DNA of 47,416 bases from Welwitschia mirabilis (GCA_051453625.1 JBOZIK010000001.1:233755991-233803406), one strand, 5' to 3'. Positions 1 through 10,522 are shown, counted from the first letter of the stretch. Numbers and translations: made by a program. The notes: generated from the sequence alone by a model not told the origin.

Positions 1-990
1 TAGAAAAATAATCATGTAAGTATGATCACTAATACATTTCTTTCCATTTCCTGAGGTAAGTAAAAGTTGTTTAATATCAGCTAGATGTTGGAAAGGGTCT
101 TCCTCAAGTTCCCATAAAAATATTGAATAGGCACTCAAGCTTCTTAATTTACATCATCACTTGTAAGTAAATCAAAAGAATTTTGGATTTCATATTTTCT
201 ATTAGAAATTAAATCTATAAGTGTGATATTTGCATTTGAAGTCAAAGTTCCTATCATAATTGGTGTATTAGATGAAATGACTTGTTTTCATTTTTGTAAG
301 GAGTTTGACATAGATGAAAAAGAAATAATATGGTCTGCTTCTATGCTATTATTTTCAAAAATTTCTTTTGTAAAATCTAATTTTGAAATAATAAAAGCAG
401 AAAAATTTTCTTCTTTAATTCTTAAAATTTGCATACCTGCGTACATAGGTTTTACTCAAATTTAAATAACCCTTCTTTGATATTTTCTTCAATCAAGTTC
501 TGCTTTCTCTAATCTTTCATCTTTCTACCAGAATTTATCATGTTTCTAGATGCTTTAGACAGTGAATAAAACCTAAAATAAAAATCAACTAATGGTCATT
601 CACTTGGTCATGGAGACGATAGTAGGGATAAGATCACAATAGTAAAAAACTAAAATCAAAGAAAAATTGCCATAGCTAAACAAATAGACTATCGTCTAGC
701 TTGTCATGGGGCTGACAGAGAAGATGATATTATTTCTATTATTGCTACTAACAGAAAGAAAACTTATGGAAAAAGAAAATAAATTTAAAAAATCTATGAC
801 TACCATTTATAGTGTTATGGAAACAACCAAAAGAATGACAATGAATTTTTTTATGACTATGAAAAAGGAAAATTACCAAAATAAACCTACTAGACTATAA
901 TAGAATATAGTACTATTTTAAATAAATGACCTGAACTAAAATTCAAGGAACTTATCTAGATAGTGATAACCCTTCATCTTCTTGCGACCT
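1..990 (-). mobile_element. Interior of a minus-strand Athila/Tat-like LTR element, downstream of its PBS
   Basis: On the minus strand this stretch follows directly after a decayed primer-binding site (991-1008) and an LTR (1012-2164), so it should be the leader and gag-proximal interior of that element, cut by the window edge. It is AT-rich and full of stops in all frames. The only coding-like part is the broken minus frame at 144-446. Assignment to the element is inferred from position. Confidence 0.4.
144..446 (-). pseudogene. Unassigned coding relic with one internal stop
   Basis: Read on the minus strand, a frame of about 100 codons opens with ATG at 446-444 and closes with TAA at 146-144. 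A single internal TGA lies at 290-288. The composition is ordinary rather than low-complexity, with an acidic, Ser/Ile-rich stretch before the internal stop and segments such as TPIMIGTLTSN and LIDLISNRKYEIQ after it. I do not recognise the family. Its place about 550 bases after the PBS of a minus-strand LTR element would suit a gag-proximal protein, but no zinc knuckle or other gag motif is visible. It could also be a chance frame or a captured fragment. Confidence 0.25.
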
Positions 991-1008
991 TCCCTAGTAA
1001 TGATACCA
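991..1008 (-). other. Decayed primer-binding site of a minus-strand LTR element
   Basis: On the minus strand the LTR ends in ACA (1014-1012), and four bases later reads TGGTATCATTACTAGGGA. Against the PBS complementary to plant tRNA-Asp (TGGCGCCGTTGCCGGGGA, used by Athila/Calypso elements), 11 of 18 positions match. The seven differences are all C-to-T or G-to-A. The first eight bases also equal the tRNA-iMet PBS, but that match then stops. The site places the element interior at lower coordinates, so the adjoining LTR is a 5' LTR. Confidence 0.55.
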
Positions 1009-1011
1009 AAA

Positions 1012-2164
1012 TGTTATAATGTAAATTTATGTAATCTTATGCAAAACCTGTAAATCACAATACTTGCAGAAAACACATAATAGTATAGATGGGAGTCAAC
1101 CTGAACATCATAATCCATTGAAGGAACTAGGATAAAAGTTAGATAATTAATTTCACAAAGTATTTTTAGTCTTTTTTCTTTTAGTAAATAAAAAATAAAT
1201 AATAATGCAATGCAATGTAAGATGAAGATGATGAAATGCGAATGTAATGAGATCTATTTAGATTATAATTCTCCTATCATAAGAATTAGTTCTTATAACT
1301 CAGATCAATTAGAAAAAGTTTTGTCACTTATTCCCAACCAACATAGACTATAAGATATGCCAAACAGAATATGAATAATGCAAATATGGAAATGGAATAA
1401 AATAGAATATAATGTAAAATCCAAACTAACAAAGTTAACCTTAATAAAGGTTGCCCTTATGATCTAAATAAACTATGGAACTATCACCAAATCATAATCA
1501 ACTTAAATCATAAGTGACATTTACATAATATGATTAAAAAGAGTTATTTAACATCTACTTAAAACAAATTAGAAGCACCTCAATGAAGGATACTCAACCC
1601 AACACCAAGGTAATCTTCTCTTTGTAGCTAATGGATGAATCTCTTGTTCTTCAATCTTCCATCACAATAATATCTAGTACAAAAGATGGAAATGAAAGTA
1701 AAGAAAAAGGAAGGTATTTATAGTTTTATATTAAAGTTCTAAAAGTACAACCTTAAGAGTTAGAGAAGAAACCCTAGTAATCCATATGAGTCACATTACC
1801 CCATTATAAAGATAATTCTTTCCATCCATACAAAAGTAGGTGTTCTCTTGAGTGTAGGGGAGATAACAATGGGGATGATACTCCACAAAAAAGGTGATCC
1901 ATTAGCTTTAAACCTCATAGTCAACTCCACAAATTTAATTCATGTTAGTAGTGTTGTCGTCCTTGCTGTCATGGGGATAATAGAGGGGATGACAAAACTC
2001 TCTATCCTCTAGCTCAAAGAAGAATAAGTATTTTTCTTGGTTAATCTTTCCTTCAAGGCATGAAGTATCAAAATAATCTTGAAATGACTCCAAACTTGCT
2101 AAGAGTTTCATGTTTTAGTGAACATCCCATTAATTATCCATAATCATCAAAATTACATCCAAAC
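1012..2164 (-). repeat. LTR of Athila/Tat-like family, copy 1 (5' LTR, truncated by gap)
   Basis: This LTR is homologous along its length to 5259-6509 (same strand) and 35237-36327 (opposite strand). On the minus strand it ends in ACA followed by a PBS. A TATA-box match, TATAAATA, lies at 1722-1715 and aligns with the TATA at 35634-35641 of the plus-strand copy. The upstream edge is lost in the gap at 2165. It contains short reiterations such as the AATGCAATG-type runs near 1205-1220. No gene lies inside. Confidence 0.75.
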
Positions 2165-2264
2165 NNNNNNNNNNNNNNNNNNNNNNNNNNNNNNNNNNNN
2201 NNNNNNNNNNNNNNNNNNNNNNNNNNNNNNNNNNNNNNNNNNNNNNNNNNNNNNNNNNNNNNNN
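2165..2264. other. Assembly gap (100 N)
   Basis: A run of exactly 100 N, a common placeholder for a gap of unknown size. It removes the start of LTR copy 1 and most of the gypsy element whose integrase tail resumes at 2265. Confidence 0.99.
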
Positions 2265-2269
2265 TAAAA

Positions 2270-2611
2270 ATGATTAGGAGAAAATTAAAAATAGTAAAGG
2301 ATAGGAAAGATAAGTATGCAATTAACCAAATAAGATATGTAGAGTTTCAAGAAAAATATCATGTTGATCTAAAATTCTCATCTTTTAAAGGAGTTTTCAA
2401 GTTTGGTAAAAATCAAAAATTAACCTCAAGATTTATAGGGCCTTATCATATTATCAAAAGAATAAAACTAATATCTTTTCATTTAACTTTACCATCACAT
2501 ATATCAACTCTTCATAATGTTTTTCACATTTTTTTGTTAAGGAAATATTTGGTTAATAAGATAAATAAATCTCAATCAAGAAGTAGATATCCTCCTAGAT
2601 TATTCAATTAA
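2270..2611 (+). pseudogene. Ty3/gypsy integrase C-terminal fragment (chromovirus-like)
   Basis: This 113-codon open frame is the C-terminal end of a gypsy polyprotein. Its middle carries the conserved GPY/F-type module: KGVFKFGKNQKL, then SRFIGPYHIIKRI, then HNVFHIFLLRKYL. In chromoviruses this module ends the integrase, binds DNA and precedes a chromodomain. Here KYL is followed within a few residues by RSRYPPRLF and a stop. That sequence resembles the last helix of the chromodomain, so its core appears deleted. The start is arbitrary because the reading frame enters from the gap at 2165-2264. No catalytic D,D,E residues are present in the retained part. A PPT and LTR start (2791-2802) follow downstream, as expected for a Tekay/Del-like element. 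Confidence 0.85.
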
Positions 2612-2790
2612 ATCTTAATAAATTAAGATTTTAAATCAAAATTAAATAGTATTATGAAGGAAAAAATGTACAACTTTATAAGACACAATGATCAGATCAA
2701 TTTATAGAAGAAGTAAGTTGGAAGATAACAATAGATATTAAACAATGGATACTAGATGTTTTCTTAACTTTCCAAGAGGAAACTTCTTAA
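2612..2790 (+). mobile_element. 3' untranslated end of the gypsy element
   Basis: A short non-coding stretch lies between the integrase tail and the PPT. Near its end (2770-2800) it carries a decayed form of the FRGRNSF-like coding tail and the purine run typical of the Tekay/Del 3' end. A similar context recurs before 37503. Confidence 0.5.
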
Positions 2791-2801
2791 GAAGGTGGAA
2801 A
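2791..2801 (+). other. Polypurine tract
   Basis: GAAGGTGGAAA lies directly before TGTCACATCCC, the typical 5' end of a chromovirus LTR. In this family the PPT primes plus-strand DNA synthesis. Confidence 0.65.
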
Positions 2802-3127
2802 TGTCACATCCCAAATTTTTCAAAGATTTTAAGACTTAGTCCAAAATTATTTAAAATTTATAATTAATCTAAATAAATAATATTAATGTCTTTTAAGCTA
2901 AGAGATTTATTTTAAGTAACAAAATATGCATAGGTGATAAAATATTATCTTGATTTTATGTTTTGAAATTTACTTGCTAAATTCCTCATGTTAATTAGTT
3001 AAATAAAAATAATTGCTGTTAAGTTTTATTTTTTGTATTTATAACAAAATAGTAAAATTCTTTTAAAATTTTGGAATTTCCTTCTAAATGGCTTATTTAA
3101 GTTATTAGTAATGATTTATTTTAGAAT

Positions 3128-3182
3128 TTTAGTATATAAATATATATACATACATACATAAACATATATATATATAAATACA
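3128..3182. repeat. TA/CATA-rich simple repeat
   Basis: Alternating TATATA, CATACATA and ATATATAT runs lie inside the LTR. It is low-complexity DNA with no coding content. Confidence 0.8.
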
Positions 3183-3908
3183 CTAAATTGTCATGTGAAT
3201 ATCTTATCTTGTTATTACTTATTTTGAAAAATGTCAAAGAATTTTGAATTTTATAACTTATTTATTGATTTCTTCTAATGGTCATTATTTATTTATTATA
3301 AAAATAAATTTTTAACATAATGAAAAATTACTATTATGATAAAATGTTAAATGCACCTAGTGGTTAGTCAAAGTAATGATTAGGGATCAAGGAACTATAA
3401 CCATTTCTTTTTCAAGATAGTAGCATGTCATTTTCCTCTTCTTCTAAATAGGACTTTCTTCCCTTTTATTTATGTTCTTTAGAAAATCTTTCATTATTGG
3501 ATCTTAACAATCTTAAATCTTAGAGCTTTGAAAGCATCAGATTCTTGGAATTCTTAAAGTCTTGAATTCTTGAAAAGATTAAAAGGCTTTGCATTAAATT
3601 TTTGGTTTGGTTATTATTATTGCATGCTTTAAAAAAGAGATAAGTAGTTATTTTTTTAATAAATATATCAGTTTCTTGGTAATCTTATAAAGTTTTGAAA
3701 TGTATTACTTTTCTATACTAGTTTGGATTCTACTTGGGTATGATTATATTTTTAAAATTCACTCTTTCATAATTTTATTTCTTATTAAAAAGTAGGAATT
3801 AATACCTTATCAGAAATATTTTCAAATATATCTTGATAAAAATCTATGATAGTGAATCTTGCATTTATTATGGTATTTTGTAGTCTTTAAATATTTATGG
3901 AAATGAGA

Positions 3909-4141
3909 ATTCCATAAATTACTAAATAAGATAGTGGAATATGAGGAGCCCACATATCACTAAATAAGGTACTAGAATTGATATATTCATAGATCATTAA
4001 ATGAGAGAGTGGAGTATTGAATATCCATAAATCATTAAATGAGATAGTGAAGTATGAGAAATCCATAGATCATCAAATGAGATAGTAGAATTAATATATC
4101 CATAGATTGTCAAATGAAGCATTAGAATCCATTAAATACCA
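3909..4141 (+). repeat. Tandem array of six to seven 33-40 bp units inside an LTR
   Basis: Successive units begin ATCCATAGATCATTAAATG (or close variants) and continue with a GAGATAGTGGAATAT-like half. Starts fall near 3909, 3949, 3985, 4023, 4061 and 4098, with a final partial copy near 4131. Units differ by scattered substitutions. The array sits at a position in this LTR comparable to a different, 25-bp array in the LTRs at 26423 and 37503. Confidence 0.75.
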
Positions 4142-4390
4142 AATAAAGAAGTGAAAGAAAAATATATAAACATTTATTAAAAAGTAATTATTCTCATTTC
4201 ATTTCCATAAATCCATCACTTGAAACCTTTATCTTATCTTCTTTATGTTGTTTCTTAGGAATCTTTAATATTTTTCTTTACCTTATCTAGATTATTCTAG
4301 AAGCTATGAAGATATTATGGTCCTCACTACATATTCTTGTGTTGAATAAGTGGAAAAACTAGAGTACCTAAAAAGTTGAACTAATTTTTC

Positions 4391-4400
4391 AAGGAGGGAA
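4391..4400 (+). other. Polypurine tract of a second element
   Basis: AAGGAGGGAA is followed immediately by TGTTAGAGTGG, a plausible LTR 5' end. Most of the element to its left is missing, so only the 3' edge survives beside the truncated LTR. Confidence 0.5.
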
Positions 4401-4730
4401 TGTTAGAGTGGATATCATTATTTTATTATTCATTTTATATTCAAAAACTATGTTTGAAATGAATTTTTAGTTAGAATTTGTAATCTATCCATACTTATTT
4501 TATGGATATTTTATCTCTTAGATATTACAATCATTCTAATAGTTTTAAAATACTTTAACCTTGATAAATATTATTGTGGACTTAAGAATTTTTTATCATT
4601 ATTATTATTTTAATAAATATCCCTTTTTTAATCATATTTCAATGGAAAAGTATTAAGCTTGACAAATTATTTATATGCATCTCTTATGTTAGAATAATAA
4701 TTTGAGTATTATATATTTATGTATGTTTGT
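4401..4730 (+). repeat. Probable LTR start (TGTTAG...), end unresolved
   Basis: It is AT-rich, starts with TG directly after a PPT, and has no coding content. No second copy was found in the window, so its right edge cannot be fixed. It may extend past the microsatellite. Confidence 0.35.
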
Positions 4731-4778
4731 ACACACCCACCCACACACACACCCCCCCACACACACACACCCAGACAC

Positions 4779-4831
<53 letters not shown>
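4731..4831. repeat. Composite microsatellite (CA)n / C-run / (GA)n
   Basis: CACACCCACCCAC-type CA repeats with a seven-C run pass into an uninterrupted (GA)n of about 24 dinucleotides. The same kind of junction, as (GT)n(GA)n, occurs at 34037-34121 and 34750-34826. Confidence 0.97.
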
Positions 4832-4833
<2 letters not shown>

Positions 4834-5258
4834 TTTATTAAATGGTTAATATAAGAAGAGTAAAACATCCATGAAAACCCTTTTGTTAAAATGGTGGGGT
4901 GATATTAAAATTTATAAGAATATGATCATTCCTTAACCTTTCATTAAAGGTTCAAATTAGAGATTTCAATGGGGGTTTTAAAAAGGTTAAAAGTTTAAAT
5001 AATCAAGAAAATAATAAGACATATATAAATTCATTACAATGCATAGTAAAAATAGAAATTTGAATAATAATGGCATTATTGAGAGGTTAAGTATTGTAAA
5101 AGTAAAACAACCATCATTAGCCGAGCATATTTTCACACAATGACTAATAGGAAGGAAGAGATGAAGTACTAGAACAAAATGTTATTCTTACAAATCTAGT
5201 TAAATTTAAAACATAGTGATGGAAATTGGAACTTTTCCAATGTGGCTATATATCATGG
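4832..5258. other. Unassigned AT-rich spacer
   Basis: No open frame, LTR edge, PBS or duplicate elsewhere in the window is visible. It may be the remainder of the LTR beginning at 4401. Confidence 0.5.
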
Positions 5259-6509
5259 TGTGAATTGATGAAATACTTAAGTCTTTAGGCAAAAACTTTA
5301 TGTCACAATACTAGTAGAAAACACACACTAGTATAGATAGGAGTTAACCCAAATGTCATAATTCATTAAAGGTACTAGGCTAGAAGTTAGAGAATTGATT
5401 TCATGAAGTATTTTAGTCTTTTATATTTTAATAAATGGAAAATAAAGAATAATTCAATGTAATGAAAGATGAAGATGATGAGATGCAAATGATAGAAATG
5501 TAAGTGTAATAAGTTCTATTTGGATTTTAATCCTCCTATCATAAGAATTAGTCCTTATAACTTAGATCAATTAGAAAGAGTATATCATTTATTCCTAACC
5601 AACATAAACTATAAGATATGCTAAATAGAAAATGGATAATGCAAATATGGAAATGGAATAAAATAGAATGCAATGCAAAATCTAAACTAACAAAGTTAAT
5701 CTTAACAAAGGTTATTCTTATAATCTAAATAAAATATAGAGTTGTTATCAAACCATAATCAACTTAAACCATAAAGAACATTTACACAATAGGAGTGAAA
5801 ATAGTTCTTGAATTAATCATCAATTTAACATCCACTTACAACAAAGTAGTAACATCTCAATGTAGGATACTCATCCCAATACTAAAGTAATCTTCTCTCT
5901 GTAGCTAATGGATGGACCTCTTGTCCTTCAATATTCTATCACAAGAATATCTAGTACAAAGTATGGAAATAGAAGTGAAGGAAAGGGAGGGTATTTGTAG
6001 TTTCACATTGAAGTTCTACAAGCACAACCCTGAGAGTCATAGAAGAAACCCTAGCAACACATATGGGATGCATGACCCCATTACAAAGATAATTATTTCC
6101 ATTTATCTAAAATAGTTATCATCTTGAGTGTTTTGAGGATAACAATGGGAATGATACTCTATAATAAAAGGTGATCCATCAGCTTCAAACCACATAGTCA
6201 ACCCTGCAAATTCAATCCATGTCAATAGTGCTATTGTCTTGACTGTTATGGTAACAACAGAGGGGACAAAATATATTTCTATCTTCTAGCTCAAATGGAA
6301 ATTAGTCTTCTGCATGGTTAGTCTTTCCTTCAAGACATGAATTATTGAAATAAGCTTGAGATACCTTCAAATATGCTAAGAATTACATGTTCCATTGAAT
6401 ATCCTATCAATTTTCCATAATCATCAGAATTTCAATCCAAACTTGCATAAATATCCTATAAAAGTACTCAAAATACATCATTAAAATCCTACAAATTAGC
6501 AATGCAACA
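5259..6509 (-). repeat. LTR of Athila/Tat-like family, copy 2 (3' LTR)
   Basis: On the minus strand it starts TGTTGCATTGC at 6509, directly after a PPT (6522-6510), and ends near TTCACA at 5259. It is colinear with 1012-2164 and, reversed, with 35237-36327. The TATA position has decayed here to TACAAATA (5999-5992). The PPT on its upstream side makes it a 3' LTR, the opposite role to copy 1, so the two are not the ends of a single element. Confidence 0.75.
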
Positions 6510-6522
6510 TAGTCCCCTACTT
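6510..6522 (-). other. Polypurine tract of the minus-strand Athila/Tat-like element
   Basis: On the minus strand AAGTAGGGGACTA abuts the LTR start TGTTGC at 6509. Confidence 0.65.
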
Positions 6523-8268
6523 AGCCTTATTAGTCCCTGACAAATTAAATAATCAACTATATTGCGATCCAATTTGACTAAGATAACCTGCAACTAGAAA
6601 AATGTAAATATAAGGTTAATTTTTATCATGCAAGAATAGACATTAAAACTTAGTTAACTAATACAAATACTAATATATTTGTAAGCCCACACTTAATAAT
6701 ATCACAATATAATAAATAAATGTCATACACACAATAAGTCATAAAATATAATAATGATAGCTCAAAAATTAATAATGTGTATGCATAATTCAGGATAGTG
6801 ATATTGAAACTGATGTGTAAAAATAAGTAGTAATAACTCAAAATGATGTATACAAGTTCATTAATTTATTCTATAAGGGATGAAGTACAAAGAGTAATCA
6901 TAACATTTTTTCCCTTGTTCATGATGTTTTAGATGTTTTAAAACATAACTGCAAGAAAACTCTATGAGTGTGCTACTGTGCTCTTGCTAGATAAAGTCAC
7001 ATGAAATTTTATTCAAGTAACATGAAAGCATATCCAAATAACTCATCACAAATATGTATCATGAAAGCTAAAAAATGATCTTTTAAATTAAAAATTTCTA
7101 TTTAATATCTCAGAAGAAGATCAAAAAGAGGTCTTACACTCCTTCCTCCCACATACATAGGTGAAGCAAGATTTATCAAATTACAACAAAGCTAAAAGAA
7201 TGATTATTGTCCTATCTATCATGGGGATAATAAACATGGGACAACACTAATCAAATGAGATGCTAGAAAAGATAGGAAAAACCAAAAAAGTATAAAAATA
7301 AGAAAAACAATAATCAAGCATTAGAAAATCAACAGAAAATCAGGGAGAAGGTAAAAAGTAAAGAATGATCCTCAAAAAACATGATTACGATGAAAAGAAA
7401 TTTATGTGAAAAGGGAATCAAAGAGAAAAGAATGAGGCCAGAATAATATACTAAGTAGAAAGAAGTAATGCTTAGGAAAACTTATTAAATGTGTCCTAAC
7501 TTAGTAAGCATGAAAAAGTAAGAACTAAAACTCAAAAGTATCATTGTTACTTATCAAAAAGAGAAAAAAAAACTCTCATGGATAGAAACTATAAGTAAAA
7601 TTAACAAGAAACTACCAAATGATCAGATCCACAATATTATTTTAAAAAAGCATAAAGATAACTTTGAAGAACCCAATAAAACAACTAAAGAAAAACCAAA
7701 AATAAAAATGGATAACTAGAAACATAAAGAAGATTATTTACTTACCCTAAATTCTAACCTAACAAATTCCCTTGGTAAAAATTATAAAATCACTTAATGA
7801 AAAATGCATGATAGTATGTAAAAATTCATAAATTATCATTCAAATAGACAATTATTATGACAATGTCAAGTATGTCTGTTACGGTAATTTTTCACAACGA
7901 CTAAATTAATTTTGGTTTGTCGTGATTCTATCTAACGGCCTCCTTCTAGCACCAAACCTGTTATGAAATTTTTGCAATTATCAATATTAAATTTAAATTT
8001 TTATCTAATGTGGTTAATGTTATCTTATTAATCCTAAAATATAAAAGAAACATGAAAAATTAAAGTTTAACTATTGAACCAATTATTCATTGATCTAAAA
8101 AAAAAAGGTTCATCTAAATGACTTTTTCTTGATAAATAAAATTGGAATTTCCATTCTTTTTTTTTTAAATAAAAGAGATTTTTAAAAAAAAAAAAACTAT
8201 ATGATAATTGTTTACAAAATAACTATAGGATTGATGCAAGGGAATATTTCATTCTCTTTTCACAAAAT
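6523..8268 (-). mobile_element. Non-coding 3' interior of the minus-strand Athila/Tat-like element
   Basis: It lies upstream (on the minus strand) of the PPT at 6510-6522. Stops are frequent in all six frames, and there are A-rich stretches at 7560-7730 and 8090-8200. A phrase near 7205-7245 (TATCATGGGGATAA...ACAACAC) resembles one inside the LTRs near 1965-2000. A slightly CpG-richer patch lies near 7880-7945. No gag, pol or env-like coding is recognisable. Confidence 0.4.
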
Positions 8269-9251
8269 NNNNNNNNNNNNNNNNNNNNNNNNNNNNNNNN
8301 NNNNNNNNNNNNNNNNNNNNNNNNNNNNNNNNNNNNNNNNNNNNNNNNNNNNNNNNNNNNNNNNNNNNNNNNNNNNNNNNNNNNNNNNNNNNNNNNNNNN
8401 NNNNNNNNNNNNNNNNNNNNNNNNNNNNNNNNNNNNNNNNNNNNNNNNNNNNNNNNNNNNNNNNNNNNNNNNNNNNNNNNNNNNNNNNNNNNNNNNNNNN
8501 NNNNNNNNNNNNNNNNNNNNNNNNNNNNNNNNNNNNNNNNNNNNNNNNNNNNNNNNNNNNNNNNNNNNNNNNNNNNNNNNNNNNNNNNNNNNNNNNNNNN
8601 NNNNNNNNNNNNNNNNNNNNNNNNNNNNNNNNNNNNNNNNNNNNNNNNNNNNNNNNNNNNNNNNNNNNNNNNNNNNNNNNNNNNNNNNNNNNNNNNNNNN
8701 NNNNNNNNNNNNNNNNNNNNNNNNNNNNNNNNNNNNNNNNNNNNNNNNNNNNNNNNNNNNNNNNNNNNNNNNNNNNNNNNNNNNNNNNNNNNNNNNNNNN
8801 NNNNNNNNNNNNNNNNNNNNNNNNNNNNNNNNNNNNNNNNNNNNNNNNNNNNNNNNNNNNNNNNNNNNNNNNNNNNNNNNNNNNNNNNNNNNNNNNNNNN
8901 NNNNNNNNNNNNNNNNNNNNNNNNNNNNNNNNNNNNNNNNNNNNNNNNNNNNNNNNNNNNNNNNNNNNNNNNNNNNNNNNNNNNNNNNNNNNNNNNNNNN
9001 NNNNNNNNNNNNNNNNNNNNNNNNNNNNNNNNNNNNNNNNNNNNNNNNNNNNNNNNNNNNNNNNNNNNNNNNNNNNNNNNNNNNNNNNNNNNNNNNNNNN
9101 NNNNNNNNNNNNNNNNNNNNNNNNNNNNNNNNNNNNNNNNNNNNNNNNNNNNNNNNNNNNNNNNNNNNNNNNNNNNNNNNNNNNNNNNNNNNNNNNNNNN
9201 NNNNNNNNNNNNNNNNNNNNNNNNNNNNNNNNNNNNNNNNNNNNNNNNNNN
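8269..9251. other. Assembly gap (983 N)
   Basis: The run is not a round number, so it is an estimated gap. The flanks do not match each other. Confidence 0.99.
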
Positions 9252-9919
9252 CATGTCTATCTATGTGGAACCTAAATTAAACAGTTAATGTTTTATATTT
9301 TTGATAATCGAGCCAACAATGGAAGAGTGAGGGGGGTGCAATCCATAAGGATTATCTAAGAAAAGAGAAGGATTAGAAAATGACTAAATGGAGGAATTCT
9401 AAAGCTTTAGTGGAGAATGATAAATGATTAGTATTAAAGAATGAGACTTATAGCATAAATCTTACTAATATGTTTAACAAGTGTGATTCATACTAAGTTA
9501 CCTAGTGAAAACATGTTCAATGTTGAAGTAAAGAATTCTGTAGAAACTACATAATTGTTCTATCCAATAGCTAAATTATGCCAAGTATTAGTAATAATAT
9601 TAAAGTAATATAAGAAGTAAGGAATCCCAAGCTAACTAAGGTTCAATTTAAAGTTAGAACTTTAGATTAATTTATAAATAATTTAGTTTTCCCTGAGCTG
9701 CATGCCATTGTAGGGATCCACCAAACTTTGCCATCATTAATTGCATTGTCAAGTGATTAGCAAAACCTTACAAATGCTTTCAATTAAAAGAAGATCTTTA
9801 GATCATGTTTACTAACATAGAAAATAATTTTATTTATTTTAAAGGAAAATAGAAAATATAAGTTACCAATTTTTTCCCTCCAATAAGATATTATCATAAG
9901 ATAGGCCTTAAAATTAAGT
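9252..9919. other. Unassigned AT-rich region
   Basis: No coding frame or repeat partner in the window was seen. From its place before a tandem array and a PPT it may be interior of the element ending at 11140. Confidence 0.4.
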
Positions 9920-10330
9920 TTATCTAATTGACCAATACTGACTCAAAGCCAAAAGTTTGAGTTATCTTTTGAACCAACTTGATAAACATAGAGACTGCAC
10001 TTGCATGAAATCACATCACCTAGTTGATCGATACCAACTTCAAGTCAAACTTTGAGTCAGATTTTCGACCAAGCCACTATGATGAGAATCTAAAAACTTT
10101 TAGTTGATACCAACTCATTGACTTTCAGTTAGATCTCATGCTAAGTCAACTATCTTCTTACATTTATAAAACTTACAATGAAATAAAGATTACCTAATTA
10201 ACTGATACCAATTCGAAAACAAAACTTCAAGTTAGATTTTAAGCCAAGCCATTAAGATGTAAGTTCAAGGAGTTGATTGACACCATCCTAAAGTTGATGC
10301 TTTGAACTAGATTTCAAATCAAATTTATTT
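9920..10330 (+). repeat. Diverged tandem array, about 80-95 bp period
   Basis: At least five units begin with variants of CTAGTTGATCGATACCAACT near 9926, 10020, 10101, 10194 and 10274. Each is followed by a CAAACTTTGAGTCAGATTT-like half and, in several, by CCAAGCCA. Spacings are about 94, 81, 93 and 80 bases. Units are heavily diverged and no frame stays open across them. Confidence 0.65.
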
Positions 10331-10522
10331 TCTTAAACTTACTTCTGAAGGAAGGATCTTATACTTGACAAGCTCCCTTAACTTTATCTATAACTCTTTC
10401 ATATGACTTCACTTTTTCTATTCTTACTTACTTTGTTATGATAAGTGATTTGAATTTGAAGAACCCTATTAAGAAATTTTGAGTTCTCGATAACCACCTT
10501 TAAACCCTTTTGACTAGCTCCA
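10331..10522. other. Unassigned spacer
   Basis: Pyrimidine-rich on the plus strand around 10370-10430. No feature was recognised. Confidence 0.4.

Larger units (their letters stand above)
2802..4390 (+). repeat. 3' LTR of Tekay/Del-like gypsy element, end not resolved
   Basis: It begins TGTCACATCCC immediately after a PPT. The segment at about 3340-3600 matches 26970-27250 and 38095-38345, which lie in the LTRs of the large gypsy element (shared GCACCTAGTGG, AATGATTAGGG and ATAGGACTT-like blocks in the same order). The terminal part does not align, so the LTR is truncated or from a different subfamily. It contains a (TA)-rich patch near 3128-3180 and a 36-40 bp tandem array at 3909-4141. No gene is visible. 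Confidence 0.6.

Noticed and set aside
706-900. Lys/Met-rich 64-codon frame
   Set aside because: Low-complexity A-rich sequence opposite the presumed element strand. No family resemblance.
991-1008. tRNA-iMet primer-binding site
   Set aside because: Only the first eight bases match, whereas the tRNA-Asp site explains all 18 with transitions only. Kept as the alternative.
5912-6115. 67-codon plus-strand frame
   Set aside because: Lies within a minus-strand LTR and is not open in the homologous copies.
8201-9280. Long open frames on both strands spanning the 983-N gap
   Set aside because: They are open only because N codons contain no stops. The real sequence contributes about 30 codons.
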